A stretch of DNA of 64,000 nt from Bacteroides sp. (lineage in GTDB: Bacteria > Bacteroidota > Bacteroidia > Bacteroidales > Muribaculaceae): NCBI GenBank assembly GCA_014801815.1, contig JAAVDM010000063.1, positions 1-64,000 on the forward strand. The letters run 5' to 3'. Shown here in pieces: positions 16,974 through 26,052 of the stretch (its first letter is position 1; each line of letters opens with the position of its first letter). The notes under the pieces are model-generated. The model searched no databases. It saw nothing but the letters and a program-made list of their open reading frames with translations, and had not been told where the DNA came from. The translations under genes were made by a program, and so were the position numbers.

Positions 16974-19403
16974 TCAATGAGCTAATACTTTATAGGTCTT
17001 TGTTCCGGTTTTAACCATATATACGCCGGAAGCAGGAAGGACAAGGGTATTCACACCACTTATACCTTTGGTTTCAGCTACTTTGTAGCCATTAACTGCG
17101 TATACCTCAATTGGAGCGGCTTCAAGAAGTGTGACGCTAAGCTGAAGTCCCTGTAAAGATACGATACATGCATCTGCAATGTCAGTAGTCTTTATACCGG
17201 TAAGAGCGCCGGGCTCCACAATTACTGTTTCTGAATAATCAGAAACAGCAGTCTGAGTGTAGTTGATACGTGCGGCAGCCACATCGTAGGCACGGTACCA
17301 ATCGCCACCGGCTCTCTCCATCTCGAATGTCATACTGTCAGCACCGGCTCCGAGTGTATAGCTCTGCACACCCTGAAGCAGAAGGTCGTCCTGACAGAGG
17401 TCCTGTGTTACTTTTACCTCGTCAATGAAGAAAGGCTGTCCGTCGTAGCTGACAAAAGCAAGACGATCATGTTTCTGGCCTCCCTGCATATCGAATGTAA
17501 ATTCCATTATACCGTCCTCGGCAAATGGTTCGCTCTGCAGACCGTCTCCGTATGACATAACCACGAGACGTGAATCCTGCTTACCCCACACTTTAACTGT
17601 GACACGGAAATGACCGTCGTTATTACTCAGCGTGAGATCCGGAGAAATAAGATAGTTATTACCCGGCTCAAATACACAGTTCATACAACCTAAGTGACCG
17701 TTAACTTTGCCTACACCGTTACCGGTCCAGCCATTGCGGTGAGTGTACTCATTGAGACCTGTATTTACTCTGTCAGGGTGATAATAACTGTCAGCGCAAT
17801 CAGTCACAAGTTCAAAATCCTCATCAAGCAGAGAGAAGCCGTACACATCCTGTGGTACTACAAGACAGTCATAAGCACTTATTGAGTGCGCGGCAGCAAG
17901 ATAGGAGGGTTCCCAGCGAGCAGTAAACGAAGTCTCTGTAACATCATCAGCCGGCAATACTGCAGGAGCAGCTATACCGAAAGCTTCAGTGACTTTCTCT
18001 TCGGAAACGAAATTATCACTTGCGGCACGTACCGATGCAAAATAACGGGCATCAGGATTAAGACCGTTAAAAGTGTAGCGTGTACCCTGCACAGACTCAC
18101 CATCTACAACGCAGGTCATTTCAGCATCAGATTCACATTCAAATTCCACATTATCTACTAAAAGTAACGTACCGTAGTTACATGTTTCGTTGACAAGACG
18201 GATTTTAGTGTAACGGCCACGGAAAATCTTTTCTTCTATCTCGAAAAAGTCCTCTTCTTCCTCCCATTCTCCAAGGTCAACTGTTATGAAATCCTCACCC
18301 TCTGTTGAGAAAGAAGTTATATACTCCCAGCTATCGCCGTTCCAGCCTTCTATAGCTACCTGTGAACCCCATGCTTTCGGATGATCACCGAGAATATGAG
18401 CCATATCGAATCTGAACTCAACAAAACGACCACCGAAAGAAGGAAATTCTATTATCTCCTCATGATGTCCCATTGCCAGAGCCTTGCCTGATTTATGTTC
18501 TACAAGCCAAGAGTGATTGGAGCGTAAGCCCAATTGCCAACCTTCAGGAACTGTAGTCAGAAGACCGTTTTCATCAGCTGTGAATGATTCAAAATCCTCA
18601 CTGTAGACACGGTTATCTGTATTCTTATCATTGACTTCATATACTGACACAAGGTAATTATCAGTATAATCGGAAGCCAGCCAACTGAGATTAAAGCTTT
18701 CAGCGGTAAAGCCCGAAGCCTTCAGACTTGTTACAGGAGGTATATAGTCAGGCTGATAATCTACCTTCACATTATCAAAAACAGCACCCTGTTCAGTAGC
18801 ACCATAATAAATGATACGGAACTGTACGAAAGCTACTTCCTCGTAGGGATTGTGGAAGTACATTTCCACATGTTCCCAACCATCAGTATTGAAAAGACGT
18901 ACCGTCTGATACGGAGCGGCTTTCAACGGATCGTCGATACCGTTGTTACATACAAATACATCTATTGCTCTGATATCATCAAACACTTTTGCATCGAAAG
19001 CTACCTTTACAAGACCCTGCATCTGCACTTCCGGAGTGTTCAGATAACCGCCTGTGCCAGGGAAATTAATAGCACAGGTACCTCCAGCCTGATAGACACC
19101 TGCTCCTGACCAGTCAGGCAATGTGGTGTACTCAGAAGAAATTATGATATCCTCATCTGTAAGAGGTGTATCTGTAGGAGTATCCGGTGTGCCTTCAGTC
19201 ATTGCAGAGAAATCCTCGCTAATAACATTTATCCATCCTTCCTGAGGCACTTCCTTAATTTTAGCAGGTGCCTGTGTACGTGTAGCTGCAGAAGAGGCCA
19301 ACTGTTTTGGAGAAAAGGCTATTCTTTCTGTAAAGATATTGCCTCCCGAGACTGAAAAGACAGTAGCCAGCGAAAAGAGTGAAAGGTAGAGTTTATTATT
19401 CAT
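16974..19403 (-). CDS. Choice-of-anchor J / fibronectin III secreted surface protein
   Basis: 809 aa. Signal peptide 1-21 (MNNKLYLSLFSLATVFSVSGG), then a first jellyroll-like domain with NVISEDFSAMTEGTPD near 57-72 and VKVAFDAKVF, a fibronectin III module (PPVTSLKASGFTAESFNLSW near 223-242), a second anchor-J-like domain beginning VYSEDFESFTADENG with VDNVEFE, another FnIII (LPADDVTETSFTARW), a third anchor-J unit (LLDEDFELVTD, FIDEVKVTQ), and a sorting-type tail (VYAVNGYKVAETKG...GVYMVKTGTKTYKVLAH). These features mark an exported cell-surface adhesin or glycan-binding protein. A TAACTTTG -7 element lies at 19515-19522 (minus strand). Confidence 0.83.
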   Translation of the reverse strand: MNNKLYLSLFSLATVFSVSGGNIFTERIAFSPKQLASSAATRTQAPAKIKEVPQEGWINVISEDFSAMTEGTPDTPTDTPLTDEDIIISSEYTTLPDWSGAGVYQAGGTCAINFPGTGGYLNTPEVQMQGLVKVAFDAKVFDDIRAIDVFVCNNGIDDPLKAAPYQTVRLFNTDGWEHVEMYFHNPYEEVAFVQFRIIYYGATEQGAVFDNVKVDYQPDYIPPVTSLKASGFTAESFNLSWLASDYTDNYLVSVYEVNDKNTDNRVYSEDFESFTADENGLLTTVPEGWQLGLRSNHSWLVEHKSGKALAMGHHEEIIEFPSFGGRFVEFRFDMAHILGDHPKAWGSQVAIEGWNGDSWEYITSFSTEGEDFITVDLGEWEEEEDFFEIEEKIFRGRYTKIRLVNETCNYGTLLLVDNVEFECESDAEMTCVVDGESVQGTRYTFNGLNPDARYFASVRAASDNFVSEEKVTEAFGIAAPAVLPADDVTETSFTARWEPSYLAAAHSISAYDCLVVPQDVYGFSLLDEDFELVTDCADSYYHPDRVNTGLNEYTHRNGWTGNGVGKVNGHLGCMNCVFEPGNNYLISPDLTLSNNDGHFRVTVKVWGKQDSRLVVMSYGDGLQSEPFAEDGIMEFTFDMQGGQKHDRLAFVSYDGQPFFIDEVKVTQDLCQDDLLLQGVQSYTLGAGADSMTFEMERAGGDWYRAYDVAAARINYTQTAVSDYSETVIVEPGALTGIKTTDIADACIVSLQGLQLSVTLLEAAPIEVYAVNGYKVAETKGISGVNTLVLPASGVYMVKTGTKTYKVLAH

Positions 19404-19663
19404 AATGCTTAGTTTTGATTATTCCGGTCCTGTCAGTCTTTCCAACAGGATCGGGATGCAAGATGAGTATTAAGGATTAGTTTTATCGTCTTTCACCAGC
19501 ATGAAGACGATATGCAAAGTTAAATTTAAATTATCTTAACTCCCTCATCTATCGCACAGTAATATGTCCTAATCCCAGAATTGAGACAAAAAACAGCCTA
19601 TTTTCCCACTATCAATACATTCATTCTTTTACAGGAACGGAATTGAGACATCAAAGGTGCTAT

Positions 19664-21414
19664 TTAATGTTTACTGCGGTTCTGGGCAATCTTACGATAT
19701 TCGGACGGCGTAAGGCCGGTCGACTTTTTGAATACGGAAACGAAGTTAGTTCTTGACCGGAATCCGCAACTATTAGCAATACTTTCAAGAGTGTATTGTC
19801 CATAAGTCTCGAAGTCAGTCAGACGTCGGCAAGCTTCTCTAACCCTGACTTCACCGAGATAGGTGGGGAAATTTTTACCAAGCACTACATTTAAGGTTCG
19901 TGATACCTTTTTCTGTGACGACTCTACTAATTCAGCCAGACGGTCTACACTGAAACTCTCCTGTAAAACTTCTTCATTAGTTTCCATAACATTGGTTATA
20001 CGCTCTGCCAGTCGTATCATTGATTCGTCAGGCTGTTCTTCATTTCCGTCGACTTCCTCTGTTTTAATATCAGTCGCAGGCTTTAGGCTGTTTAATGGAG
20101 ATGTGGTCTCCATGTTGATCATAGCTGTCCGTCTTTCACGCTCGGTTTCTATTTCACGCATAAACTCTTCATTTTTTCTGAAAAGTTCCTCATTTCGTGA
20201 ACGTAATGTTTTTTTCTGTCTCATTATCAGTACCAGCAACGTTGATACCACAAGTACAGTTAAGCCGAAGAAGAGCAAAAGACGCTTATTAAAGCTATTT
20301 TCTAACTGCAAGAGTCGTATCTGTTTGTCAGCGCGTACTATACGTCGGTTTGCTTCTACATCCTTTATATTACCGAAGGCACGTGAACCGAATAGAGATT
20401 CGGCTAAATTTATATATTTCAAAGCATAGTAAGTAGACGAATCCGAATTACCAGCCTCATAATAAAGACGTGTCAGAAACTGTAGATAAGATATTTCCAT
20501 ATCAGCATGTTCCTGACGTATACTTTTATCGCGCAGGTTATTGATAACGGATATGGCTTCCTGGTATTTTTCCTGATTTTGCAATATAAGTGTTTTTACA
20601 GATATTGCAGCCACCTTTTGTCGTTCATATTCCGGAATATGCTCTATTATAGAAGAGATACATTGGTCAAGTATTCTGACGGCATCATTATATCTATGCT
20701 GCTCATATAGTTTAGCAGCTTCTATCATACAGTCGGTAAATTGTTTTAATGCCGCATCAGATATTATGCAGCTTCTATCATACAGTCGGTAAATTGTTTT
20801 AATGCCGCATCAGATATTATAGTGCTTCGATATTGCTCAAGTATGGAATCAAGAGCTGAAAAATCGCCTATATCAAATCCCCCTATAATGATATTATTGA
20901 CAGCTCTAAGCATCAAATCGGTATCACCGTTCTTTTTAGCTGTTTCAAATCCCTGCATGGTAAGAGAAATAGCCGTATCTACATCACGGAATACATAATA
21001 GACCATTGCCAGATCAATGTAGATAGCAGCAAGCTGGTCATATAAACCGTTCTGCTCGGCTATTTCCATTGACGTGGTAAGACAGTCAAATGCATTCTTA
21101 TAATCGTTTACATGCTGAAAATATATCACACCGGCTTCATGAAGTCCTTTGACACAGATACGGTCGGCACTGTCAGGCAATTCAGGGGTATACAGTTCCT
21201 TTAGTCTTACCAGTCTTGCCAAAGCACTGTCAGGCATCTGCATTGCTTTGTATTTCATACCTTCACGATAGATACTGTCTGTGCGCACACCTTCCTTCTG
21301 CCAATAAGCTTTATTAGAGAAGTAAGTACAACGCTGAAACGTCACACCTGTGATGAGGGCTATGACAGCTACAGCTAAAAATAATAGAATTTTATGTTTA
21401 TTAAGGTTTTGCAT
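19664..21414 (-). pseudogene. TPR / AraC-type HTH membrane regulator split by a 53-bp tandem duplication
   Basis: Two reading frames (20764-21414, 216 aa; 19664-20728, 354 aa) are parts of one gene. Together they would give about 565 aa: a signal anchor (residues 4-26, FLAVAVIALITGVTF), TPR helices, a second membrane helix LLLFFGLTVLVVSTLLVLIM, a coiled coil (RNEELFRKNEEFMREIETERE) and a C-terminal AraC HTH (ESIANSCGFRSRTNFVSVFKKSTGLTPSEYRKIA). The break is a tandem copy of 53 bp, 20715-20767 and 20768-20820. As 53 is not a multiple of 3, the first frame stops (GCA TAA) just after MIEAA, and the rest resumes at the repeated MIEAAKLYEQ. Losing one copy would restore the gene. It may regulate the neighbouring secreted-protein genes (inference). 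Confidence 0.85.
20715..20820. repeat. Exact 53-bp tandem duplication
   Basis: Copy 1 is 20715-20767 and copy 2 is 20768-20820, base for base identical as read. Both begin GCAGCTTCTATCATACAGTC. Such a duplication arises by slippage and reverts by the same route. Confidence 0.95.
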
Positions 21415-21514
21415 TAATAGTATATGGAAAAGTCAACACGCAGTTCTACCTTTATCAGCCCATAATTCTGCGAGAAGACTATTAAGGAGAAGAAGTATAA
21501 GATGTAATATTTTG

Positions 21515-21522
21515 CAAATTTA
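21515..21522 (-). promoter_or_regulatory. -7 element upstream of the TPR/HTH gene
   Basis: TAAATTTG on the minus strand fits TAnnTTTG and lies about 100 bp before the ATG at 21414. No TTTG is found at the expected upstream spacing. Confidence 0.4.
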
Positions 21523-21596
21523 ATCAATACTTCCGATACTCTGTTTGCAGTTAGGATAATTTAGCATATTTATAGAATTGTGTTTGGAGGTAATAT

Positions 21597-21633
21597 AAAA
21601 TCCTGCCGAATCCGACAGATTCGACAGGATTTT
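21597..21633 (-). terminator. Terminator after the nitroreductase gene
   Basis: AAAATCCTG...GAATC pairs with GATTC...CAGGATTTT, giving a stem with T-rich ends about 40 bp downstream of the nitroreductase stop. It fits a rho-independent terminator in either direction. Confidence 0.75.
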
Positions 21634-21670
21634 GAATGAATAATAGTATGTTGTAAGAATTTATCAGTTA

Positions 21671-22432
21671 TTATTCCTTGAAGAAGCGACCATATACACC
21701 CCATTCCCAACGGCCAGGTACTACTGCCTGAAAGTTATACTTGGCTATACCAAGGTCATTAGAGGTGTAGGGATTGGTCTCGGCAAGTCCGGCATGGATA
21801 TAAGTATCTTCACCTTCCCACACACGTACAGGCTGTTTATTCATTCCTGAAGGCGCACAGGCTAAGGCATCGAGACCTTGCTGTAACCATGGCATCTGAG
21901 TCAGAGCCTCAGAAAGATTAAAGAAAGCCATCTCATCGGCATAGAAGGTATCTGGAGTTTTAGTCACACGTGGAGAATCCTTAAGTCTTTTAAGATATTC
22001 TTCCGTATTGCCTTCACCTTGTTTGTAACCGAAAGGAATAAGGAAAGTTATTTTCTCATTAGGGGCAAGATTCAAATTGATTTTCTCTGCATCGTATGTA
22101 GCCCCTACAAAACATGAGCCGAGTCCGAGAGTCTGTGCCTTCATAACAAACTGTTCACCGGCAAAACCAGCAATTTCTTCAGCATTGGTATCTGTAGTGT
22201 CTACTACAGCTAATAAGTAGTGACGTACCCCAGAAAACATACCGTAGGTTTTCTTAAAATCAGTAAACACCTGTGGTTCGTCCAGTCTCAACTCAAAACG
22301 TATAGTCGGATACTTATCATTTATTTCTTTGACTTCAGCCTGTAAAGCAACTGCGACTTCATCCGGTAGCTGACGGTCTGCAAAACTTCTTACTGAATGA
22401 CGCTTTCTTAATTCTTCAATAGTATATGCCAT
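21671..22432 (-). CDS. Nitroreductase family protein
   Basis: 253 aa. FMN-dependent oxidoreductase of the nitroreductase fold; the arrangement resembles the putative TM-nitroreductase branch in which one chain holds two half-like repeats. Seen: EELRKRHSVRSFADRQLP at 6-23 (the RRSxRxF FMN phosphate site), GLGSCFVGATYD near 102-113, a LIPFGYKQGEGN loop near 130, and a later APSGMNKQPVRVWE segment (near 203-216) that in this family contacts FMN. Physiological substrate unknown. Single gene with its own terminator. Confidence 0.88.
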   Translation of the reverse strand: MAYTIEELRKRHSVRSFADRQLPDEVAVALQAEVKEINDKYPTIRFELRLDEPQVFTDFKKTYGMFSGVRHYLLAVVDTTDTNAEEIAGFAGEQFVMKAQTLGLGSCFVGATYDAEKINLNLAPNEKITFLIPFGYKQGEGNTEEYLKRLKDSPRVTKTPDTFYADEMAFFNLSEALTQMPWLQQGLDALACAPSGMNKQPVRVWEGEDTYIHAGLAETNPYTSNDLGIAKYNFQAVVPGRWEWGVYGRFFKE

Positions 22433-22605
22433 AGGAACCTTAATCTTTTAATAATGTTAATGTTATATTATAACACTCTATACTTAGCCCCGGTTCATTT
22501 CATAATTTTATCCTTTGGTAATTATACCTCCAAACCCTACTACCTCTTCAGATTTGTCAATCGTAAACTCTAAATAATTAAAACCTATCGAATCAATTAA
22601 TATAA

Positions 22606-22658
22606 AATATTGGAATGACAAGCTAAATTTGAAAGATTTAACCTGCCATTCCAATATT
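22606..22658. terminator. Terminator hairpin after the lipoprotein at 22679
   Basis: AATATTGGAATG (22606-22617) pairs perfectly with CATTCCAATATT (22647-22658), a 12-bp stem with a 29-nt loop and A/T-rich flanks. It lies just after the stop of the minus-strand lipoprotein gene. Confidence 0.6.
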
Positions 22659-22678
22659 AAAAGTATCTACTATATCTG

Positions 22679-23458
22679 TTACTTGCTGAGGAAGTATATT
22701 TCCTTGTAGGGGAAGATAAGCTTCATAGGTTCACCGTTTTGTCCTGCAAAACGGTACTCGACACCAAGGTTGTTGTCAAAGAGAAGTTTATAATACTCAC
22801 GGCCTTGAGCAGTGGCAGCCTCGGTCTTCATAGCATTCCAGAGAGTGTGGCGCATTTCGGCGACAGTGTTCTTGAGGCGTGCGGCACTGAGTTGTTTGCC
22901 GTCCATGCTGACCTGATACACCATTACGCTGTCGTTTAGGGTCACACCGGTAAGTTCAGCACCGTTAGTTATGGTACGGGGACAACGGCTGGTGAATAGT
23001 GCGGCGTAACCATTCAGCTCGGTGAGTGCGGCTTCACGTCCCGTGAGAGGAGCGGCAAGCATAGCCTTTATGCTGTCAGCCGGAATGTTCATAAATTCGC
23101 TGTCACCATAGCTGATGCGTGCATCGGCACCGGCGAGACTCATCTGACGCAGCACTTCAGCCTGCTGGTCGCGGTTGAGGGCGAGTTTTATGAGTGGACG
23201 GCACAACTCTACGTGATTTACAGCGAAAGCCGAGTCGATACTGTTGGCAGTATACTTCAGTTTGAAATCGACAGTATTGTTGTCGGCATCATAGACTATC
23301 TTTGAGAAGTTACCCATAACACCGGCCGGCAACGGAGTCGAAGCGTTGACAAGAGCAACGTCCGTCTTCAGTTTCTTGACGTTGCCGTCTTCGCACGAAG
23401 TCATGGCACCTGCTATTATAGCGGCACCGAAGAGAGTAGAAATAAGTTTTATATTCAT
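22679..23458 (-). CDS. Hypothetical lipoprotein
   Basis: 259 aa. Signal peptide MNIKLISTLFGAAIIAGA followed by lipobox MTSC (Cys22), then EDGNVKKLKTD. The mature part is mixed alpha/beta with no motif I recognise; it contains a QMSLAGADARISYGD segment and ends MKLIFPYKEIYFLSK. It is probably anchored in the periplasmic face or outer membrane. Next upstream gene, a 177-aa hypothetical, is separated by 40 bp in the same direction, so a two-gene unit is likely. No functional call is justified. Confidence 0.75.
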   Translation of the reverse strand: MNIKLISTLFGAAIIAGAMTSCEDGNVKKLKTDVALVNASTPLPAGVMGNFSKIVYDADNNTVDFKLKYTANSIDSAFAVNHVELCRPLIKLALNRDQQAEVLRQMSLAGADARISYGDSEFMNIPADSIKAMLAAPLTGREAALTELNGYAALFTSRCPRTITNGAELTGVTLNDSVMVYQVSMDGKQLSAARLKNTVAEMRHTLWNAMKTEAATAQGREYYKLLFDNNLGVEYRFAGQNGEPMKLIFPYKEIYFLSK

Positions 23459-23498
23459 GACGGGGGGTATTACTGTTGGAAATTACAGGCCGGAAGTA

Positions 23499-24032
23499 TC
23501 AGATAAGCTGCAGCTGGTGCAACTCGTCACGCAGTTCCATACCCGACATGACACGGCGGCGTGCCAAAGTACGTGCAAAGGCATTGATAGCCGGATGCAG
23601 ACGCGGGTTGTTGAAGATGCGGCGCGAATAACGCAGCGTCTTATCGTAGAGGGCCGCTATCTCATCGGGTTCGAGCGAACAGGTATCTTGTCCCTCGGCG
23701 TCCATCTGGTGACGTATCTCTACCAGCAGCTCTGCCGGCACCTCGCTGTGGAGGCGCACAAGTGAGCGGGCAAGTACATTGGAAATCACCATAGCCGAAG
23801 TGATATGAAAATTATGCACAAGGTTATCCCATGTGGATTTGGGAGAAATAGACGGCGAACCGGAGAAATAGTAAGCGTGAGAAAATGACACCATAGGGCC
23901 GTCGCTGTCGAGAGACACTTCTGCCACACGGTCAAGAGCGTTGAGAGCGGCCAGCGATATGGCCATGCCGGCCAGACCGTACACCCGGTCGTCCTCGTTG
24001 AGGTATGCTAATGTTAATTTAGGCTGACTCAT
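23499..24032 (-). CDS. Conserved hypothetical protein
   Basis: 177 aa, soluble, no signal peptide. N-terminal MSQPKLTLAYLNEDDRVYGLAGMAISLAAL, a middle region WDNLVHNFHITSAMVISNVLARSLVR, and an Arg-rich helical C-terminus (ARTLARRRVMSGMELRDELHQ). It looks like a compact helical protein specific to Bacteroidales. I do not recognise a function. It lies between the plug-less barrel gene's end and the lipoprotein at 22679, on the same strand. Confidence 0.7.
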   Translation of the reverse strand: MSQPKLTLAYLNEDDRVYGLAGMAISLAALNALDRVAEVSLDSDGPMVSFSHAYYFSGSPSISPKSTWDNLVHNFHITSAMVISNVLARSLVRLHSEVPAELLVEIRHQMDAEGQDTCSLEPDEIAALYDKTLRYSRRIFNNPRLHPAINAFARTLARRRVMSGMELRDELHQLQLI

Positions 24033-24156
24033 GATAAACTGCTTGTTGTTGGTAAGCTAATTTTTTATCTGTGGTTGACAGGGGAGGCATCGGTGACGTC
24101 TCCCCCTATCTATCTAACCCTGCCGGAGGCTATTTTGTTTTGTCGGCAGGCGTATG

Positions 24157-26052
24157 TCAGAACAGCCACTGCAGACCACCTGTCACACTGACGCCCTCTG
24201 TAGGCAGACCGGGCAGTATGATGTTGCGGCGGTTGAGCAGATTGTCAGCTTGCAACCATACGCTCACAGCCGGTGTGAAGGCATAGCGTGCCTTGAAACT
24301 CAGTTCGGTGATGTCAGGCAGACGCATGGCTGCCGGGCGGCGCTCTACGTTATTTATAATCACTGTTGTGCCACCGGATGTATTGGTAGGTTCCGGATAG
24401 AGCGAATAGATGTTGCGCACACCACGATAGTCATATTGCAGTCCTAACCGGAGTGTGCTCCACGGGTTGACCTCGGCTTCAATACGTGTTATTATACGCG
24501 GACGGTCAAGACCGTTGAAATAACCCGTTGTGCCTTTCTGCGGCTGGTAGTGGAACTGTCCTCTGGCGCTGAATACCTCACCGGCGTTATAAGCAAGGTC
24601 TACTCCGACACTGATACCCTTTACCGTCATCTCGGCCATAGTAGTACCGAGATAGGGAATACGTCCTTCGGTATCGAGGTCCGCTACTGGTGTCACACCC
24701 TGATTCAGTATAGTCTGATACCAGCCCCCGTCGCGGCGGTGGCGGTCTATGCGGTAAGCCAGTTCGGCACCGGCCGAGAATCCGGAGAAAGGCCCGAAGA
24801 GCATACCGAGACGTGCGTCAAGCGGTGTGTGAACAGGCTGGGTGCTGACAACGGCCGGCAACTGATAATAGTCGAGTTCATAACCTGACGCGAGAGTCTG
24901 CAGCTCTGAGCCTCCTGTCAGATGAGCATAAAGTCCCACTGCGTTGCTGCGCCAGTCGATCATTACAGCCGGAGCGACATGCACCAGTGAATAATGGCTG
25001 TCCGGTTCCGAGCCGTCAGCGTTGAAAGCAAGATCCAAGTCAATGCCGGCTCTGATGTGGAGAAGTCCACGGCTGAAACGATACCATGGACTGAGGGTCA
25101 GCATGGCATACGTATCGGGAGCGGCGCCGATTGAGACCAACGGTAATTCTACTGCGTCACGCCCGGCGTAACCAACCACGTCGAGACGTGCGTCAATAGC
25201 GGCTGTCGATGTGTTATCGTCCCACGGCATTGCCACGCCACCGTTTACCTGTACATGTGTCTCACGGTCTCCCTTAAACTCCTCATAGCTGTCGGCAATA
25301 TGGAGAGGCTGGGTGAAATTTTTATTCACCGGCAGTGGCAGAGCGCGGTAGGCGAAGTGACGCATGTCGGCGCTTGTATGCCATTGCAGAGCATCAGAGT
25401 CGGCAAGCGACTTCCAGCCCAGACGCAGAGAGACATCGTTGAGGGTCTGCGTAGGAGCTTTGTCAATATCCGTTACAGCCGCGATGGGGCTATAGCCGTA
25501 ATAGTTGAAATACCCGTAATGCCAGTCGAGAGCTGCGTCAAGGGTGCCATAGGAGCCTATACGGTCTGTCAGATAGACACCTATGTTCTCATCGTAGCGT
25601 TTGCGGTGTATATCATCGGTAATCTCCGAGACACGTGGACGCCACAGCGAAGTTGAATTATGCTGCAGACGTATGCCGGCCTTACAGTCGGGTGTATCGA
25701 CTATGCGGTATCCGGCACTGAGAGTGGAGTTGAGCCATGAGCCGGCTCCCAAGTCGATATAGCCACGTGTTGTCGGCAGTGTACGCGTGGTGCGCCAGCC
25801 GGTAGCCGGCATAGCCGGCATTGAAGGTATGAAAGAAGCCGGTACTCCCTTCAGATCGTAAGGCAGCGGCGTAGAGGTCATGGTCAGTGCCACACGCGAA
25901 GGGAAGGCCGAAAGCCGGTCAAGCATTATGACATCGGGCACGTATGTACCGTCGACGCTCACCGACTCGTGCAGCTGGGCGTCGGCACCGGCGGGTATGG
26001 CGGCTGCCAGTGCGATACCGGCTGCCATGAGGGTGGTTTTCATCATTTCCAT
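24157..26052 (-). CDS. TonB-receptor-like outer-membrane barrel without a plug domain
   Basis: 631 aa. Signal peptide ending near ADAQ (residue 26), then a short DGTYVPDVIMLDRLSAFPS segment that recurs at the start of this Bacteroidetes family, and from about residue 85 only amphipathic beta strands to the C-terminus (VSVWLQADNLLNRRN, GGLQWLF). I see no plug motifs, so it is probably not an active TonB importer but an outer-membrane barrel that serves a complex. The ATG region overlaps the TPR gene stop (ATGATGA; ATG 26052, 26046 or 26043), so synthesis is coupled to that protein and a complex between them is plausible (inference). Confidence 0.82.
   Translation of the reverse strand: MEMMKTTLMAAGIALAAAIPAGADAQLHESVSVDGTYVPDVIMLDRLSAFPSRVALTMTSTPLPYDLKGVPASFIPSMPAMPATGWRTTRTLPTTRGYIDLGAGSWLNSTLSAGYRIVDTPDCKAGIRLQHNSTSLWRPRVSEITDDIHRKRYDENIGVYLTDRIGSYGTLDAALDWHYGYFNYYGYSPIAAVTDIDKAPTQTLNDVSLRLGWKSLADSDALQWHTSADMRHFAYRALPLPVNKNFTQPLHIADSYEEFKGDRETHVQVNGGVAMPWDDNTSTAAIDARLDVVGYAGRDAVELPLVSIGAAPDTYAMLTLSPWYRFSRGLLHIRAGIDLDLAFNADGSEPDSHYSLVHVAPAVMIDWRSNAVGLYAHLTGGSELQTLASGYELDYYQLPAVVSTQPVHTPLDARLGMLFGPFSGFSAGAELAYRIDRHRRDGGWYQTILNQGVTPVADLDTEGRIPYLGTTMAEMTVKGISVGVDLAYNAGEVFSARGQFHYQPQKGTTGYFNGLDRPRIITRIEAEVNPWSTLRLGLQYDYRGVRNIYSLYPEPTNTSGGTTVIINNVERRPAAMRLPDITELSFKARYAFTPAVSVWLQADNLLNRRNIILPGLPTEGVSVTGGLQWLF

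Noticed and set aside
24078..24105. GGGGAG...CTCCCC hairpin as terminator of the plug-less barrel gene
   Set aside because: Only 6 bp of stem and no T tract; not strong enough to call.
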